A DNA stretch of 64,000 nucleotides, taken from the NCBI RefSeq assembly GCF_032116555.1, contig NZ_CP134949.1:682001-746000 (forward strand), read 5' to 3'. Shown one piece after another: positions 1-8,420 of the stretch. Numbering within the stretch: the first letter of the stretch is position 1; each line of letters begins with the position of its first letter. The notes under the pieces are model-generated. The model saw only the letters and a program-made list of their open reading frames with translations, was not told the DNA's origin and searched no databases. The DNA is from Halobaculum sp. XH14. Its GTDB lineage: Archaea; Halobacteriota; Halobacteria; Halobacteriales; Haloferacaceae. A program made the translations under genes and the position numbers.

Positions 1-75
1 CCGGAGCCGACCGGCGAGCGCTTCTGCATCAACTCGGTCGCGCTGGACTTCGAACCGGACGGGAGCGAGGAGTAG
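1..75 (+). CDS. C-terminal end of an unidentified chromosomal protein (partial)
   Basis: An open frame runs from the left edge to a TAG at 73-75 and encodes the last 24 residues of a protein, ending FEPDGSEE. The acidic tail and GC-rich third positions fit a haloarchaeal gene. Too little is present to name a family. Confidence 0.6.
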   Translation, partial: PEPTGERFCINSVALDFEPDGSEE

Positions 76-99
76 CGGGCTCGGTCGGTCCGGGCCGAA

Positions 100-345
100 T
101 CAGTGCGTCAACACGAGCAGCCGCTCGGCCGTCCGCGCGAGACAGATGGGCCCGCCCGGCGCGCCCTCGAACGTCACCTCGTCGTCGTCGGTGACGAACA
201 GGCGCTCGAACGGCCGGTCGCAGGCGGGACACGCCAGCCCGTCCCGGTTGTCGAGCGTCATCGACCCGGCGTCCTGCCGCCGCAGTTTCAGCTTCGCGCG
301 GTAGTCGTGGACGTCGAAGCCGTCCGAGAGGTCGAGCCGGTCCAT
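100..345 (-). CDS. Small CxxC protein, DUF7385-like
   Basis: An 81-residue protein. The N-terminal helix (VHDYRAKLKLRRQD) is followed by GLACPACDRPFERL, a CxxC pair that may bind a metal, and a tail ending ERLLVLTH. This layout matches a small haloarchaeal family sometimes annotated as a flagella cluster protein; I recognise it from memory of the family and no flagellar gene is nearby. It converges on the partial gene at the left edge. Confidence 0.65.
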   Translation of the reverse strand: MDRLDLSDGFDVHDYRAKLKLRRQDAGSMTLDNRDGLACPACDRPFERLFVTDDDEVTFEGAPGGPICLARTAERLLVLTH

Positions 346-446
346 ACCGGTCGCTGCCGGGCGGCGTTGAAATACGTGGCGGGCCGGGAGTCAGCGGTGA
401 GAACGAGCGACCGAGCGCCGGGAACCGAACCGCGATACGACCCGGA

Positions 447-1061
447 TCAGGCCGGTCGAGCGAACGCGAGCGTGCCCGAGACGTTGTGGACGTAGGCGTT
501 CACCACGTCGCCCTCCTGTGCGCCCGAGACGAACACGGTGAACTTCCCCTTCTCCGCGACGCCGTCGCCCTTCCGCCCGGTGCCGGTGATCTTCAGTTCG
601 TACGTCTTCCCCTCCTCGATGTCGGGGCCGGCCGCCTGGCGCGACGCCGACCCGGAGCGCTTCTCGACCGGCCGGAACGCGCCACAGGCCTGACAGCGGA
701 GCATGTCGATGCCGTCCTCGGTCTTGAGCACGGTGTCGGGCAGGCCACACTCCGAGCAGGTGACGAACTCGGCGACGTACTCGTCGATGGCGGCCTCGAA
801 GTCGGCGACCGAGAACGAGCCGTTGTAGCGGGCGACGCCGTTCTCGAACTGGCCGTTCGTCCCCAGGTCGCGCTGGATGGAGCGGTGGACGTGCTCGGCG
901 TCACGCGAGAGCGCGTCGGCGATGGCGTCGAGGTTGGTGAGGCGGGTGAACGCCCCGTCCGTCTGGCCCTCGGGATCCGGCACGTCGAGCCGGTCCCCGC
1001 CCTCGGCGGGCGATTCGGGCAGCGACTCGTAGGCTCGGTCGAGCGCAGAATCGTAGTTCAT
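447..1061 (-). CDS. Translation initiation factor aIF2, beta subunit, with C-terminal TRAM domain
   Basis: 204 residues. The beta subunit of archaeal IF2 helps the heterotrimer deliver initiator tRNA to the small ribosomal subunit. The central alpha-beta core (GQFENGVARYNGSF) is followed by a four-cysteine zinc ribbon (CSECG ... CQACG, about residues 102-126). Residues from about 148 form a TRAM-like RNA-binding domain (GKTYELKITGTGRKGDGVAE), an extension known in haloarchaeal copies and absent from the short archaeal form. The ATG at 1061 is the natural start. It is divergent from the GTPase gene at 1330. Confidence 0.93.
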   Translation of the reverse strand: MNYDSALDRAYESLPESPAEGGDRLDVPDPEGQTDGAFTRLTNLDAIADALSRDAEHVHRSIQRDLGTNGQFENGVARYNGSFSVADFEAAIDEYVAEFVTCSECGLPDTVLKTEDGIDMLRCQACGAFRPVEKRSGSASRQAAGPDIEEGKTYELKITGTGRKGDGVAEKGKFTVFVSGAQEGDVVNAYVHNVSGTLAFARPA

Positions 1062-1329
1062 GCACGGGGTAAGGGAGTTCCCGCGTAAATGGATTCCGAG
1101 ACAGGCGTCAACATGGTCCGAGCGGTTCCGGGACCGTCCGTATCCACGAGCCGAAGCCGACGGCCGGAACCGGCGGCAGAAGCCGACGACCAGCGGTCGA
1201 AGCCGACGCTCGAATCCGGCAGCCGGACAGATCGCTCGAATCGAGCGCCAGTGTCGAGCGGTGTGTCACCGACGACCACGCCGCGGTCGGGTAGAAATCC
1301 TTTCCACAGACGGCCGCCGAGTGCGGTCA

Positions 1330-2529
1330 ATGAGCTACAAGGTCGGCCTCGTGGGGAAGCCCTCGGTGGGGAAATCCAGCTTCTTCAACGCGGCCACGAT
1401 GAACGACGTGCCCGAGGGGGCCTACCCGTTCACGACCATCGACCCGAGCGTGGGGGAAGCGTACGTCGGCATCGACTGTGCGGCCCCGGAGTTCGACGAG
1501 GAGTGCGAGCCGAACCACGGCTTCTGTACCGGCGACACGCGGTTCGTGCCCGTCAAACTCGTCGACGTCGCCGGGCTCATCCCCGGCGCACACGAGGGGA
1601 AGGGGCTGGGCAACCAGTTCCTCACCGACCTGAACGAGGCGGACGTGCTCGTCCACGTCGTCGACTTCTCGGGCACGACGGACATCGAGGGCGAGCCGAC
1701 CGAGGGCCACGACCCGCGCGAAGACGTCGACTTCCTCGCGGACGAACTCGACCAGTGGTACCTGGGAATCCTGGAGAAGGGTATCGAGAAGTACGGCTCC
1801 ATGTACGAGGGGCCGAACCCGGGGGACGAGATCAAACTCGAGGAGGTGCTCGCGGAGCAGTTGAGCGCGTTCAGGACGAACAAGGACGAGATCAAGCAGG
1901 TCGTGCTCTCGCTCGGTCTCGAACTCGACCCCGAAGGCTGGGACGACGACGACCGGTTCGAGCTCGCGCGGGAGCTGCGAACGCGGACGAAACCGATGAT
2001 CGTCGCGGCGAACAAGATGGACACGCCCGAGGCGCGGGCGAACTACGAGGCGATCACCGCCGACCCCGAGTACGACCACCTCACGGTGATTCCGACCAGC
2101 GCCCACGCCGAGCGGTCGCTGAAGAACGCGGCCGAGTCCGGCGTCGTGGAGTACACCCAGGGAGAAAGCGAGTTCGACGTCGTCGGCGACGTCTCCGAGG
2201 AGCAGGCCGCCGGCCTGGAGGCCATCCGCGAGTTCGTGACCGAGTTCGGCGGCACGGGCGTCCAGGCGGCCATCGAGACCGCGCTGTTCGAGGAGCTCGA
2301 CGCGAAGGCCGTCTTCCCGGGCACCGCGAACGGCGACTGGTCGAAGGGACCGTTCCGCGACTGCTTCATCCTTCCCGGCCACGCGACCGCCGAGGAGTTC
2401 GCGTACCACCTCCACTCGGACATCGGGGACGGCTTCCTCCACGGCATCGACTGCCGGAGCCGGCGGCAGGTCGGCGCGGACGCGGAGCTCGATCACCGTG
2501 CCGTCCTCGAGGTCGTGACGACCGGGTGA
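1330..2529 (+). CDS. ychF: YchF/OBG-family P-loop NTPase
   Basis: 399 residues, normal for archaeal YchF. The P-loop is GKPSVGKSS at residues 8-16, the G3 region is DVAGLIPGAHEGKGLGN, the base-recognition motif is ANKMD, and a TGS-like domain closes the protein. Family members bind ATP or GTP and associate with ribosomes; the NKMD motif would allow GTP. The frame is open upstream to about 1060, but the ATG at 1330 begins exactly at the conserved MSYKVGLVGKP, so the longer reading is rejected. Confidence 0.95.
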   Translation: MSYKVGLVGKPSVGKSSFFNAATMNDVPEGAYPFTTIDPSVGEAYVGIDCAAPEFDEECEPNHGFCTGDTRFVPVKLVDVAGLIPGAHEGKGLGNQFLTDLNEADVLVHVVDFSGTTDIEGEPTEGHDPREDVDFLADELDQWYLGILEKGIEKYGSMYEGPNPGDEIKLEEVLAEQLSAFRTNKDEIKQVVLSLGLELDPEGWDDDDRFELARELRTRTKPMIVAANKMDTPEARANYEAITADPEYDHLTVIPTSAHAERSLKNAAESGVVEYTQGESEFDVVGDVSEEQAAGLEAIREFVTEFGGTGVQAAIETALFEELDAKAVFPGTANGDWSKGPFRDCFILPGHATAEEFAYHLHSDIGDGFLHGIDCRSRRQVGADAELDHRAVLEVVTTG

Positions 2530-2654
2530 GCCCGGCCGTGTGGGGCCGGAAGCCGTGTCCCGGCCACGGGCTTCATTACACAGTGAGCCGTAGTCGCCTC
2601 CAGTGGGTCACTCGCTAGCGACGCGATAGGACGGTCGCTGGCACGCTTCCAGGA

Positions 2655-3390
2655 ATGACAGGTTCGATCCGGGTGCTCTACGTCGACGGCGATGGGGACG
2701 CGGCCGAGACGGCGTCCGAGTCTCTCGAACGCGAGTCCGGGGAGTGTTCCGTCCGGACGCGGGCAACGGCCGCGGACGCGCTCGCCGCCGCCCTCGAGCG
2801 GCCGCCCGACTGTCTCGTCACGGACGCCGAACTGCCCGACTGCGACGGGCTGTCGTTGCTCGAACGGGTTCGGCGCGAGGTCGGCGACGTGCCGGGCATC
2901 CTCTTCACGGACGATGCCCCCGAGGCCGTCGTCCGGACGGCGCTCGGGGCGGAGGGAACGGATTTCGTCTCGCGGTCCGGGCCCGCGGCGATGCCAGCCC
3001 TGGCGGACCGGATCGAGGGGCTGGGGGAAACTCGGCGGACGATGGCGGGGTTACAGCAACGGGAGGCACACGCTCGGGCGCTGACCGAGGCCGCCTCGGA
3101 CGTGATCGTCACGATCGACGAGGGGAGCGAGATCACGTCCGTCAACCGGGCCGGGCCGTCGAGGACGTGTTCGGCTACGAGCCGGCGGAGCTGGTCGGAA
3201 GCCAGCTCACCCGACTGATGTCGGACGAACTCGCCGAGCGACACCTCGAGGCGGTCGGTCGCTACCTCCTCACGGGCCAGCGGACGGTCGACTGGGAGTA
3301 CGTCGAGCTTCCCGGCCAGCACAGGGACGGCCACGGGGTGCCCCTGGCCGTCTCCTTCGGCGAGTTCGAACACGGGGGCGAGCCGTCGCG
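2655..3390 (+). pseudogene. Frameshifted and truncated receiver-PAS signalling protein
   Basis: The first frame (2655 to about 3160) encodes a receiver-like domain (IRVLYVDGDGDAAE ... DCLVTDAELPDCDGLSLLERV) and the start of a PAS domain (VIVTIDEGSEITSVN). The PAS domain continues in another frame (AVEDVFGYEPAELVGSQLTRL ... LPLAVSFGEFE-like text) until about 3390, where similarity stops at the end of the convergent gene. A one-base loss near 3155-3165 explains the frame change. The missing C-terminus, normally a kinase or HTH output domain, indicates a decayed gene. Confidence 0.75.
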
Positions 3391-3394
3391 CCGA

Positions 3395-3856
3395 TCAGTC
3401 CGTCGGTGCGACCGGCACCAAGTACTCGAATTCGGTGTCGGGCTCGCCGTCGTACCCCTCGCCGTATCGCTCGAACTCCGGCCCCTCCGCCCGGTCGTAC
3501 GCCGCGCCGGGCAGCCACTCCCCGTGGATCTCGTCGATCCGTGCCCGGAGGTCGGCGAGGGTGATCGAAAACACGGCGTACCGGCGCGCCGGCAGGTCCA
3601 CCGACGCCATCCCGTCGGGGACCTCGGCGTCGGCATCGGCGGCCACGCCGGCCAGATACGTCACCCTCCCCGACGACTCCTCGAACGCGGTACAGACGCC
3701 GAAGAACTCCTCCGCGTCGGCCAGCGCCGCGAACTCGCCGGTCCACCCGTCGAGCGCGTCCCAGAGCTCCCCGATCTCGCCGTCCTCGACGGCTCCCTCG
3801 TACTGGTGTCCGACGACGGTGAACGCGTCCTTCGACTCGATCGCTGGGTCGTCCAT
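3395..3856 (-). CDS. GyrI-like small-molecule-binding domain protein
   Basis: 153 residues from the ATG at 3856 (MDDPAIESKDAFTVVGHQYEG). The pattern fits the GyrI/AraC-effector-binding fold: a lead strand with FTVVGHQYEG, a central FFGVCTAF strand, a VPDGMASVDLPARRYAVFSI segment, and a C-terminal DIHGEWLP-like loop with a FEYLVPV strand. Such domains bind small hydrophobic ligands. No DNA-binding domain is attached. A start 33 codons further up exists but adds only basic, low-complexity residues. Confidence 0.75.
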   Translation of the reverse strand: MDDPAIESKDAFTVVGHQYEGAVEDGEIGELWDALDGWTGEFAALADAEEFFGVCTAFEESSGRVTYLAGVAADADAEVPDGMASVDLPARRYAVFSITLADLRARIDEIHGEWLPGAAYDRAEGPEFERYGEGYDGEPDTEFEYLVPVAPTD

Positions 3857-3951
3857 GTGGACGAGTCGCGCGGGGGGGACAAGAGCCTCCGCCAGCCGGG
3901 GTGAAACTGAACGCGGCGACCTGGCCGCCCGGTTCGGTCGACCGTGAACCG

Positions 3952-4140
3952 TCATTCGTCGCGGGTCCCGCCGGCCAGGTAGTGCCGGGTCCGGTCCCGC
4001 GTGGACTCGGCGACCTTGACGAATTCGACGACGCGGGACCCGCCCTCGCCACGGTCGACCGCCGTCTCGAGCGTCAGCGACTGCCCCTCGAGGTGCTCGA
4101 GCAGCGCGTCGACGGTGAGCGGCGTCCGATCAGCCTTTAC
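3952..4140 (-). CDS. Small hypothetical protein without a standard start codon
   Basis: An open frame of about 62 codons reads KADRTPLTVDALLEHLEGQS ... and ends HYLAGGTRDE. Composition and codon use look coding. There is no ATG, GTG or TTG between the upstream stop and the conserved-looking N-terminus; the best-placed codon is GTA at 4140. Either the start is unusual, or a point change destroyed a GTG start. It is divergent from the methyltransferase gene at 4152. Confidence 0.45.
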   Translation of the reverse strand, partial: VKADRTPLTVDALLEHLEGQSLTLETAVDRGEGGSRVVEFVKVAESTRDRTRHYLAGGTRDE

Positions 4141-4151
4141 GCGTCACGGAC

Positions 4152-4787
4152 GTGAGTGCACCCGTGAATTCTCACGAGGTCCGTCGCCAGTGGGCCGACC
4201 GGTCCGGCGAGTACTCGCCGGCGTACTACGCTCACTACGGGCCGGACGGCTCGAGCGAGTCGGTTCGGGCGACGCTCGCTCGGTTCCTGGACCGGGACGC
4301 GTCGATCCTCGAACTCGGCTGCAGTTCCGGCCGTCACCTCTCGCACCTGTACGACCACGGGTTCGAGAACCTGACCGGAATCGAGGTCAACGACGCCGCC
4401 TTCGAGGTGATGCGGGAGACCTACCCGGAGGTCGCCGCGGCGGGGACGTTCTTCCCGGAAGCCATCGAGGACGTCGTCGGCGAGTTCGAGGACGGGCGGT
4501 TCGACGCCGTCTACTCCGTGGAGACGCTCCAGCACATCCACCCGGACGCCGAGTGGGTGTTCGCGGAACTGGCCCGGATCACCGACGACCTCGTCGTCAC
4601 GGTCGAAAACGAGGGCGACCGCGAGCGAGACGGGAACGGCGACCCCGAGGTGAACTACGTCAACGACGAGTTCCCCCTGTACTACCGCGACTGGAACCGC
4701 GTCTTCACCGACCTGGGCCTCGTCGAGGTCGACGTCTCGCAGGGGTCGAGAGACACCGCCCGGACGTTCCGGCAGTCGCGGGACTGA
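4152..4787 (+). CDS. Class I SAM-dependent methyltransferase
   Basis: 211 residues from the GTG at 4152 (a second GTG lies at 4164). Motif I is ILELGCSSGRHLSHL (about residues 52-66), followed by the acidic strand end TGIEVNDAAFEVM and motif IV-like FDAVYSVETLQHIHPD. These are the S-adenosylmethionine-binding elements of Rossmann-fold methyltransferases. The substrate cannot be told. It is the last clearly chromosomal gene before the change in base composition. Confidence 0.88.
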   Translation: MSAPVNSHEVRRQWADRSGEYSPAYYAHYGPDGSSESVRATLARFLDRDASILELGCSSGRHLSHLYDHGFENLTGIEVNDAAFEVMRETYPEVAAAGTFFPEAIEDVVGEFEDGRFDAVYSVETLQHIHPDAEWVFAELARITDDLVVTVENEGDRERDGNGDPEVNYVNDEFPLYYRDWNRVFTDLGLVEVDVSQGSRDTARTFRQSRD

Positions 4788-5185
4788 TTCGGTCGCCGAT
4801 TGTCACGGCCGCTGGGGCGTCTCGATCGTCCTCGAAAACTTGGCCCTTCGTCTTTCGGTTGGAACGTGGCCTCGGTGCTTTCGGCGACTCCGGCCGGCAC
4901 GAAGGAAGTTCACGGCGCTGCTGGGAACTCGGGGGATGAAACAGTTCGTCCGCCGGTACAGCCGTGGGGACGTACCGAGCGAGCCGATGGACGTCTCACC
5001 GACGTCGAACGGAGCCCAGCGGGAGGAACCCGCGGACTGCATGTGGCCACTGGCTCGTACGAGCACACGCCTCCGGGCCGTCAGATCACCGATGCAGCAA
5101 CTGCGTGGACATCGTGAGGGTGAACGTCCTCCACTGTCTCTTTCAGTAGTTCTATTGACGTCGAATTGTAACCGATCTGTTACTG
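4788..5185. other. Gene-free junction between chromosome and integrated element
   Basis: About 400 bases without a convincing gene. The left part keeps chromosomal GC content, and AT content rises after about 5120. Open frames here are arginine- and serine-rich artefacts of GC-rich DNA. I see no tRNA gene or obvious attachment repeat, although an integrase lies 2.1 kb downstream, so the exact left end of the element is unresolved. Confidence 0.5.
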
Positions 5186-6577
5186 ATGAGACGGCGAAAT
5201 TTCCTTCGGACCGGGTTCGCTGTCGGGTTGGCAGCGACGTTGGCGGGCTGTTCGAACAACTCAGGAGACGGTGCTGGAACAGGTACGCCAACCGGGACGG
5301 AACATGATGGTGCCACGGAGATAGATTCACCGGACGACGACACAACGACTGCAGAGGAAACAGAGGGCGACCCGGAAGTCGACAGACCGGCCAACTACCG
5401 ATGGGATATGAACCCGGCCCGGAACGAGGAGATCCGAAGCCGACTGGGTCAGTACGTCGAGGGAAGCGTTGGCAGCGTCGTACAGGATCATCCGGCTTTC
5501 GAGTTTTCCACTGATAGAGAAGCAGATGACCAGGCTGTCGACTTTGAAGGCTTGAAACTGTACCGAGACGCCACGTTCGACCTGATGGCAGAAGAGGGAC
5601 TTAATAGAATCATTGACGATGATGGCGGTAGGCCTGTCCCTCTTGAAGAAAGGGTGCAAGCCTTCGTCGATGAAGATCTATTCACAGATGCCAAAACAGG
5701 TCAATACTTCGTACAGCACGATTTAGAAGCACCTTCGCAGTATGATGCGGAGGGATGGTTGAATGCGGAAACAGTAGCGGACTCACTTGACTACGGACAC
5801 AACCTTCTAGTGACCGTTGTAGATGAACCTGGTAAGCGGACTCCTGATACTGTGCAAAATAACGCGGTTGCGATAAGAGAAGCGTACAAGCGGCATCACG
5901 ACTTCGATGTTCTCGCCTGGGGCACAATGATGGGTAGCGCTACTAGAGAAGGCATCGTCGACCCTACGGGGCTTCTGTATTCTCCCGATGACGATACTCT
6001 CAGGAACTTCAACTTCGATACATTCGAAGGTAATGGAGAAGACTCCCTACAGATGCATGCACCTATCGAGGAGTGGGAGGTCTTAAACGGTGAAAGTCGC
6101 TGGTCTGAGAGTCCTGGCGGCGATCAACGGTACCATCCCTTACTCTTCCATCAGGGATGGGCTGTAAGCGGTCAGGCATCAGACTTTGGGGAGGCAAAAG
6201 GCGTAGCTGCAGGAGCAATAAGAAGTATAGCAACTGGCCCTACCAGAGAAAGTCTTATAGAAGGTGAAGGAAGTAATTATTCGATGACGACCGGGATGAC
6301 TGAGCAGTTAAGTCGGACTTTGTTCGAGTACAATAGTAATGATGCTGAGTTTGAATATGTGTGGAATCTTGCAAGCGTAATTGAAACTGTAAACCGGAAG
6401 GATGGGAACTACATCTTCGATACCGCTGATCAGGATGATGATTACAGCGGCTTCTTTGATGGTGGCTTCGCAGTCTACGAAGTAGAAGACGACTCACTGG
6501 TCAACGAGGTCTGGCAAGACGAAGCAGGTCAGTACGACAACTTCGGCCAGGTCTATGACAAAGTCGAGGCTGCCTGA
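5186..6577 (+). CDS. Tat-exported lipoprotein, unknown function
   Basis: 463 residues. The N-terminus RRRNFLRTGFAVGLAATLAGC has the twin-arginine motif and a lipobox with Cys22 as the likely lipidated residue. A low-complexity linker rich in T, G, D and E (residues 23-66) precedes a long acidic domain that I do not recognise. Expected location is the outer face of the membrane. It is the first gene with the lower GC content of the element. Confidence 0.82.
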   Translation: MRRRNFLRTGFAVGLAATLAGCSNNSGDGAGTGTPTGTEHDGATEIDSPDDDTTTAEETEGDPEVDRPANYRWDMNPARNEEIRSRLGQYVEGSVGSVVQDHPAFEFSTDREADDQAVDFEGLKLYRDATFDLMAEEGLNRIIDDDGGRPVPLEERVQAFVDEDLFTDAKTGQYFVQHDLEAPSQYDAEGWLNAETVADSLDYGHNLLVTVVDEPGKRTPDTVQNNAVAIREAYKRHHDFDVLAWGTMMGSATREGIVDPTGLLYSPDDDTLRNFNFDTFEGNGEDSLQMHAPIEEWEVLNGESRWSESPGGDQRYHPLLFHQGWAVSGQASDFGEAKGVAAGAIRSIATGPTRESLIEGEGSNYSMTTGMTEQLSRTLFEYNSNDAEFEYVWNLASVIETVNRKDGNYIFDTADQDDDYSGFFDGGFAVYEVEDDSLVNEVWQDEAGQYDNFGQVYDKVEAA

Positions 6578-6657
6578 AGGGCCCGGTCACTGCGACAGTA
6601 TTGGACATTCAACCGGAAAATAATATTGCAGACACCTCTAATTCGATTACCGGACGT

Positions 6658-6681
6658 TATAGGACGAATAGTGGTCCTATA
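6658..6681. repeat. Perfect 8-bp inverted repeat upstream of the integrase operon
   Basis: TATAGGAC (6658-6665) and GTCCTATA (6674-6681) flank an 8-base spacer, with weaker symmetry continuing outward for several bases. It lies about 100 bases before the ribbon-helix-helix/integrase gene pair. It could be an operator for the small DNA-binding protein, an integrase arm site or a hairpin. Confidence 0.6.
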
Positions 6682-6780
6682 GTCGTCGGCCTCGGCACTC
6701 ATACAGTGTCGAAGTATCACCAAACGAATAAAAGGTTTTGAGCCGGTTATAGATACATGGCGGTGCGGAGGCGATGAATC

Positions 6781-7281
6781 ATGACGGACAATGACGAGTA
6801 TGCGAAACTTTCTGAAGACCGGTGCGCGGTAAAGATCTACCCCGAGAAAGAGGTCGCGGAGCAGTGGAGTGACGAGGCAGACAACCAGGATATCTCCCTA
6901 TCCCGTTACCTGCAGAACCTGATCCACGAGGCACGGTCCTACCGACAACACGGACTGGTGCAGACTGACGGAAGCCAGAGGCGTGTTCAGGAACTGGAGG
7001 AAGAGGTCGAAGCTCTTCGCAACCGGTTGGAGCAGAAGGAAGCTGAATCTGCGGAAGCAGTCAGCTTTGACCCGGAGACGTTGAAGCGGGAAGTCCTGAC
7101 GGACCAGTACCAGTCCTTAGAGGAGGTTCTACAGACGATCGTAGAGTCCGGGATCCTGAATGATGTTTTGCTGGGGCCTGTGGAAAACCAGCTGTACTTC
7201 CTCGCGGCTCAAAACGAGGTACAGTACGAGCGTGGCTGGGGATGGAAACTCTCTGAAGAAGAATCCGGGGGTGCTGCATAG
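6781..7281 (+). CDS. Ribbon-helix-helix-like protein with coiled coil, integrase partner
   Basis: 166 residues. The N-terminus (CAVKIYPEKEVAEQW ... ISLSRYLQNLIHEA) has the strand-helix-helix pattern of RHH DNA-binding proteins, and residues about 68-95 form a coiled coil (VQELEEEVEALRNRLEQKEA). The stop at 7281 directly abuts the integrase ATG at 7282, so the two are co-translated. A role as regulator or recombination directionality partner is inferred from this position only. Confidence 0.75.
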   Translation: MTDNDEYAKLSEDRCAVKIYPEKEVAEQWSDEADNQDISLSRYLQNLIHEARSYRQHGLVQTDGSQRRVQELEEEVEALRNRLEQKEAESAEAVSFDPETLKREVLTDQYQSLEEVLQTIVESGILNDVLLGPVENQLYFLAAQNEVQYERGWGWKLSEEESGGAA

Positions 7282-8283
7282 ATGGCCTCTGGCAAGTACG
7301 ATGTCCTGCTGGACGCAGATGAGTGGGAGAGGAGGGTCTTCGAGAACAAGCACAAGTGCATCAATGACTGGCTTCGCAGCAAAGACTCTACGAACAAGTC
7401 GAGTTCACGTCGAACGCTGAACTCGTATAGCAGGACTGCGGCCAGGTTCTTCCACGAGTTCTTCCCGGAGGTGCATCCTTCCGATGTGACGGTTGGGGAC
7501 GTCGAGGAATACGTTCTGGACTTGAACGATAGGGATGTAGCGCAGAACACGAAGAGGAGGTACATCGAATCGTTGTCTGCGTTCTATACCTGGGCGATGA
7601 AGCGGCCACGGTTCGAAGATATCACAGGTAATCCTGCAGCTGTGGTGTTAGAGGAGATTCCGAAGAAGAAACGGCCTCGTCCGGAGACCGCGACATGGGA
7701 GAACGGCCGTGAGATTATCCGGAATATCCCTGATCCCAGGGACAAGGCTGCGGCTATCCTGATGGCGAAGACCGGTGCCCGTGTCCGTGAAGTCCTGACT
7801 GTGAAGGAAGAGGACTTGATGCTTGAAGACGGGTTCATACGGTTCACCGACAGGAAGGGCGGTCATGAAACCGTAAATCCGTTAGACGGTGAAAGCATTC
7901 AGGCCATCCGCCGGTTGCAAGCGGTCTCCTCGGATGACTCGGTGTACCTGTTCACAGGTATCCACGGAGGCAGGGTGAAACGAGAACGGATTAGACGTGA
8001 GATACGCCGAGCAGCAGTGAAAGCGGGAGTCATGGAGCATGAGGAGGAGGATCGGTGGCACCACAAGTTCACGCCGCACTACTACAGGACGATCTTCACG
8101 TCCTTAATGCGGAATAACGGGATGCCGGACCATTTCACCCGGTATCTCCGTGGCGACGGTGACCGGGAAGTCATGGATCTGTATACGAAGATTCCCAGGG
8201 ACCAAGTCCGGGACGAATACTTGGATCTCATCAAACCACTCAACCTGTACGCCAGGACTGACGGAGGTGAGAATCACAGCTGA
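7282..8283 (+). CDS. Tyrosine recombinase (integrase)
   Basis: 333 residues. An N-terminal SAM-like core-binding domain (about 40-110) precedes the catalytic domain. The active-site residues appear as Arg167 in KTGARVREVL, a basic beta-hairpin at RKGG (191-194), His266-x-x-Arg269 in TPHYYRT and Tyr301 in VMDLYTKI. The enzyme would integrate and excise the element by site-specific recombination. It follows the RHH-like gene with no gap, and its stop overlaps the next small ORF. Confidence 0.93.
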   Translation: MASGKYDVLLDADEWERRVFENKHKCINDWLRSKDSTNKSSSRRTLNSYSRTAARFFHEFFPEVHPSDVTVGDVEEYVLDLNDRDVAQNTKRRYIESLSAFYTWAMKRPRFEDITGNPAAVVLEEIPKKKRPRPETATWENGREIIRNIPDPRDKAAAILMAKTGARVREVLTVKEEDLMLEDGFIRFTDRKGGHETVNPLDGESIQAIRRLQAVSSDDSVYLFTGIHGGRVKRERIRREIRRAAVKAGVMEHEEEDRWHHKFTPHYYRTIFTSLMRNNGMPDHFTRYLRGDGDREVMDLYTKIPRDQVRDEYLDLIKPLNLYARTDGGENHS

Positions 8284-8411
8284 CGAAGCACGAGATCTCA
8301 GAATTTACGGATCAAACCGGGGAACTGGTAGGAGCTACACTTCTGCTTTCCCCGGAAGAGACTCGGGAGCTGAAGGAAGAAGGCACGGTAGAGATCGAGT
8401 TGGATCAGTGA
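8280..8411 (+). CDS. Small acidic protein with probable CTG start
   Basis: 43 residues (TKHEISEFTDQTGELVGATL ... ending TVEIELDQ), with clear coding composition. There is no ATG, GTG or TTG at the front of the frame. A CTG at 8280 overlaps the integrase stop (CTGA) and lies exactly 9 nt after the Shine-Dalgarno GGAGGTGA (8263-8270), the spacing used by several GTG-started genes of this element. CTG initiation is an inference from that geometry. Confidence 0.65.
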   Translation: MTKHEISEFTDQTGELVGATLLLSPEETRELKEEGTVEIELDQ

Positions 8412-8420
8412 AGCCCTGGT

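Noticed and set aside
1060-1329. N-terminal extension of the YchF gene
   Set aside because: The frame is open, but the residues are low-complexity and the conserved start is the ATG at 1330.
4840-5307. Open frame across the chromosome-element junction
   Set aside because: Arginine- and serine-rich, no domain, and it crosses the change in base composition and the start of the lipoprotein gene; a shadow frame.
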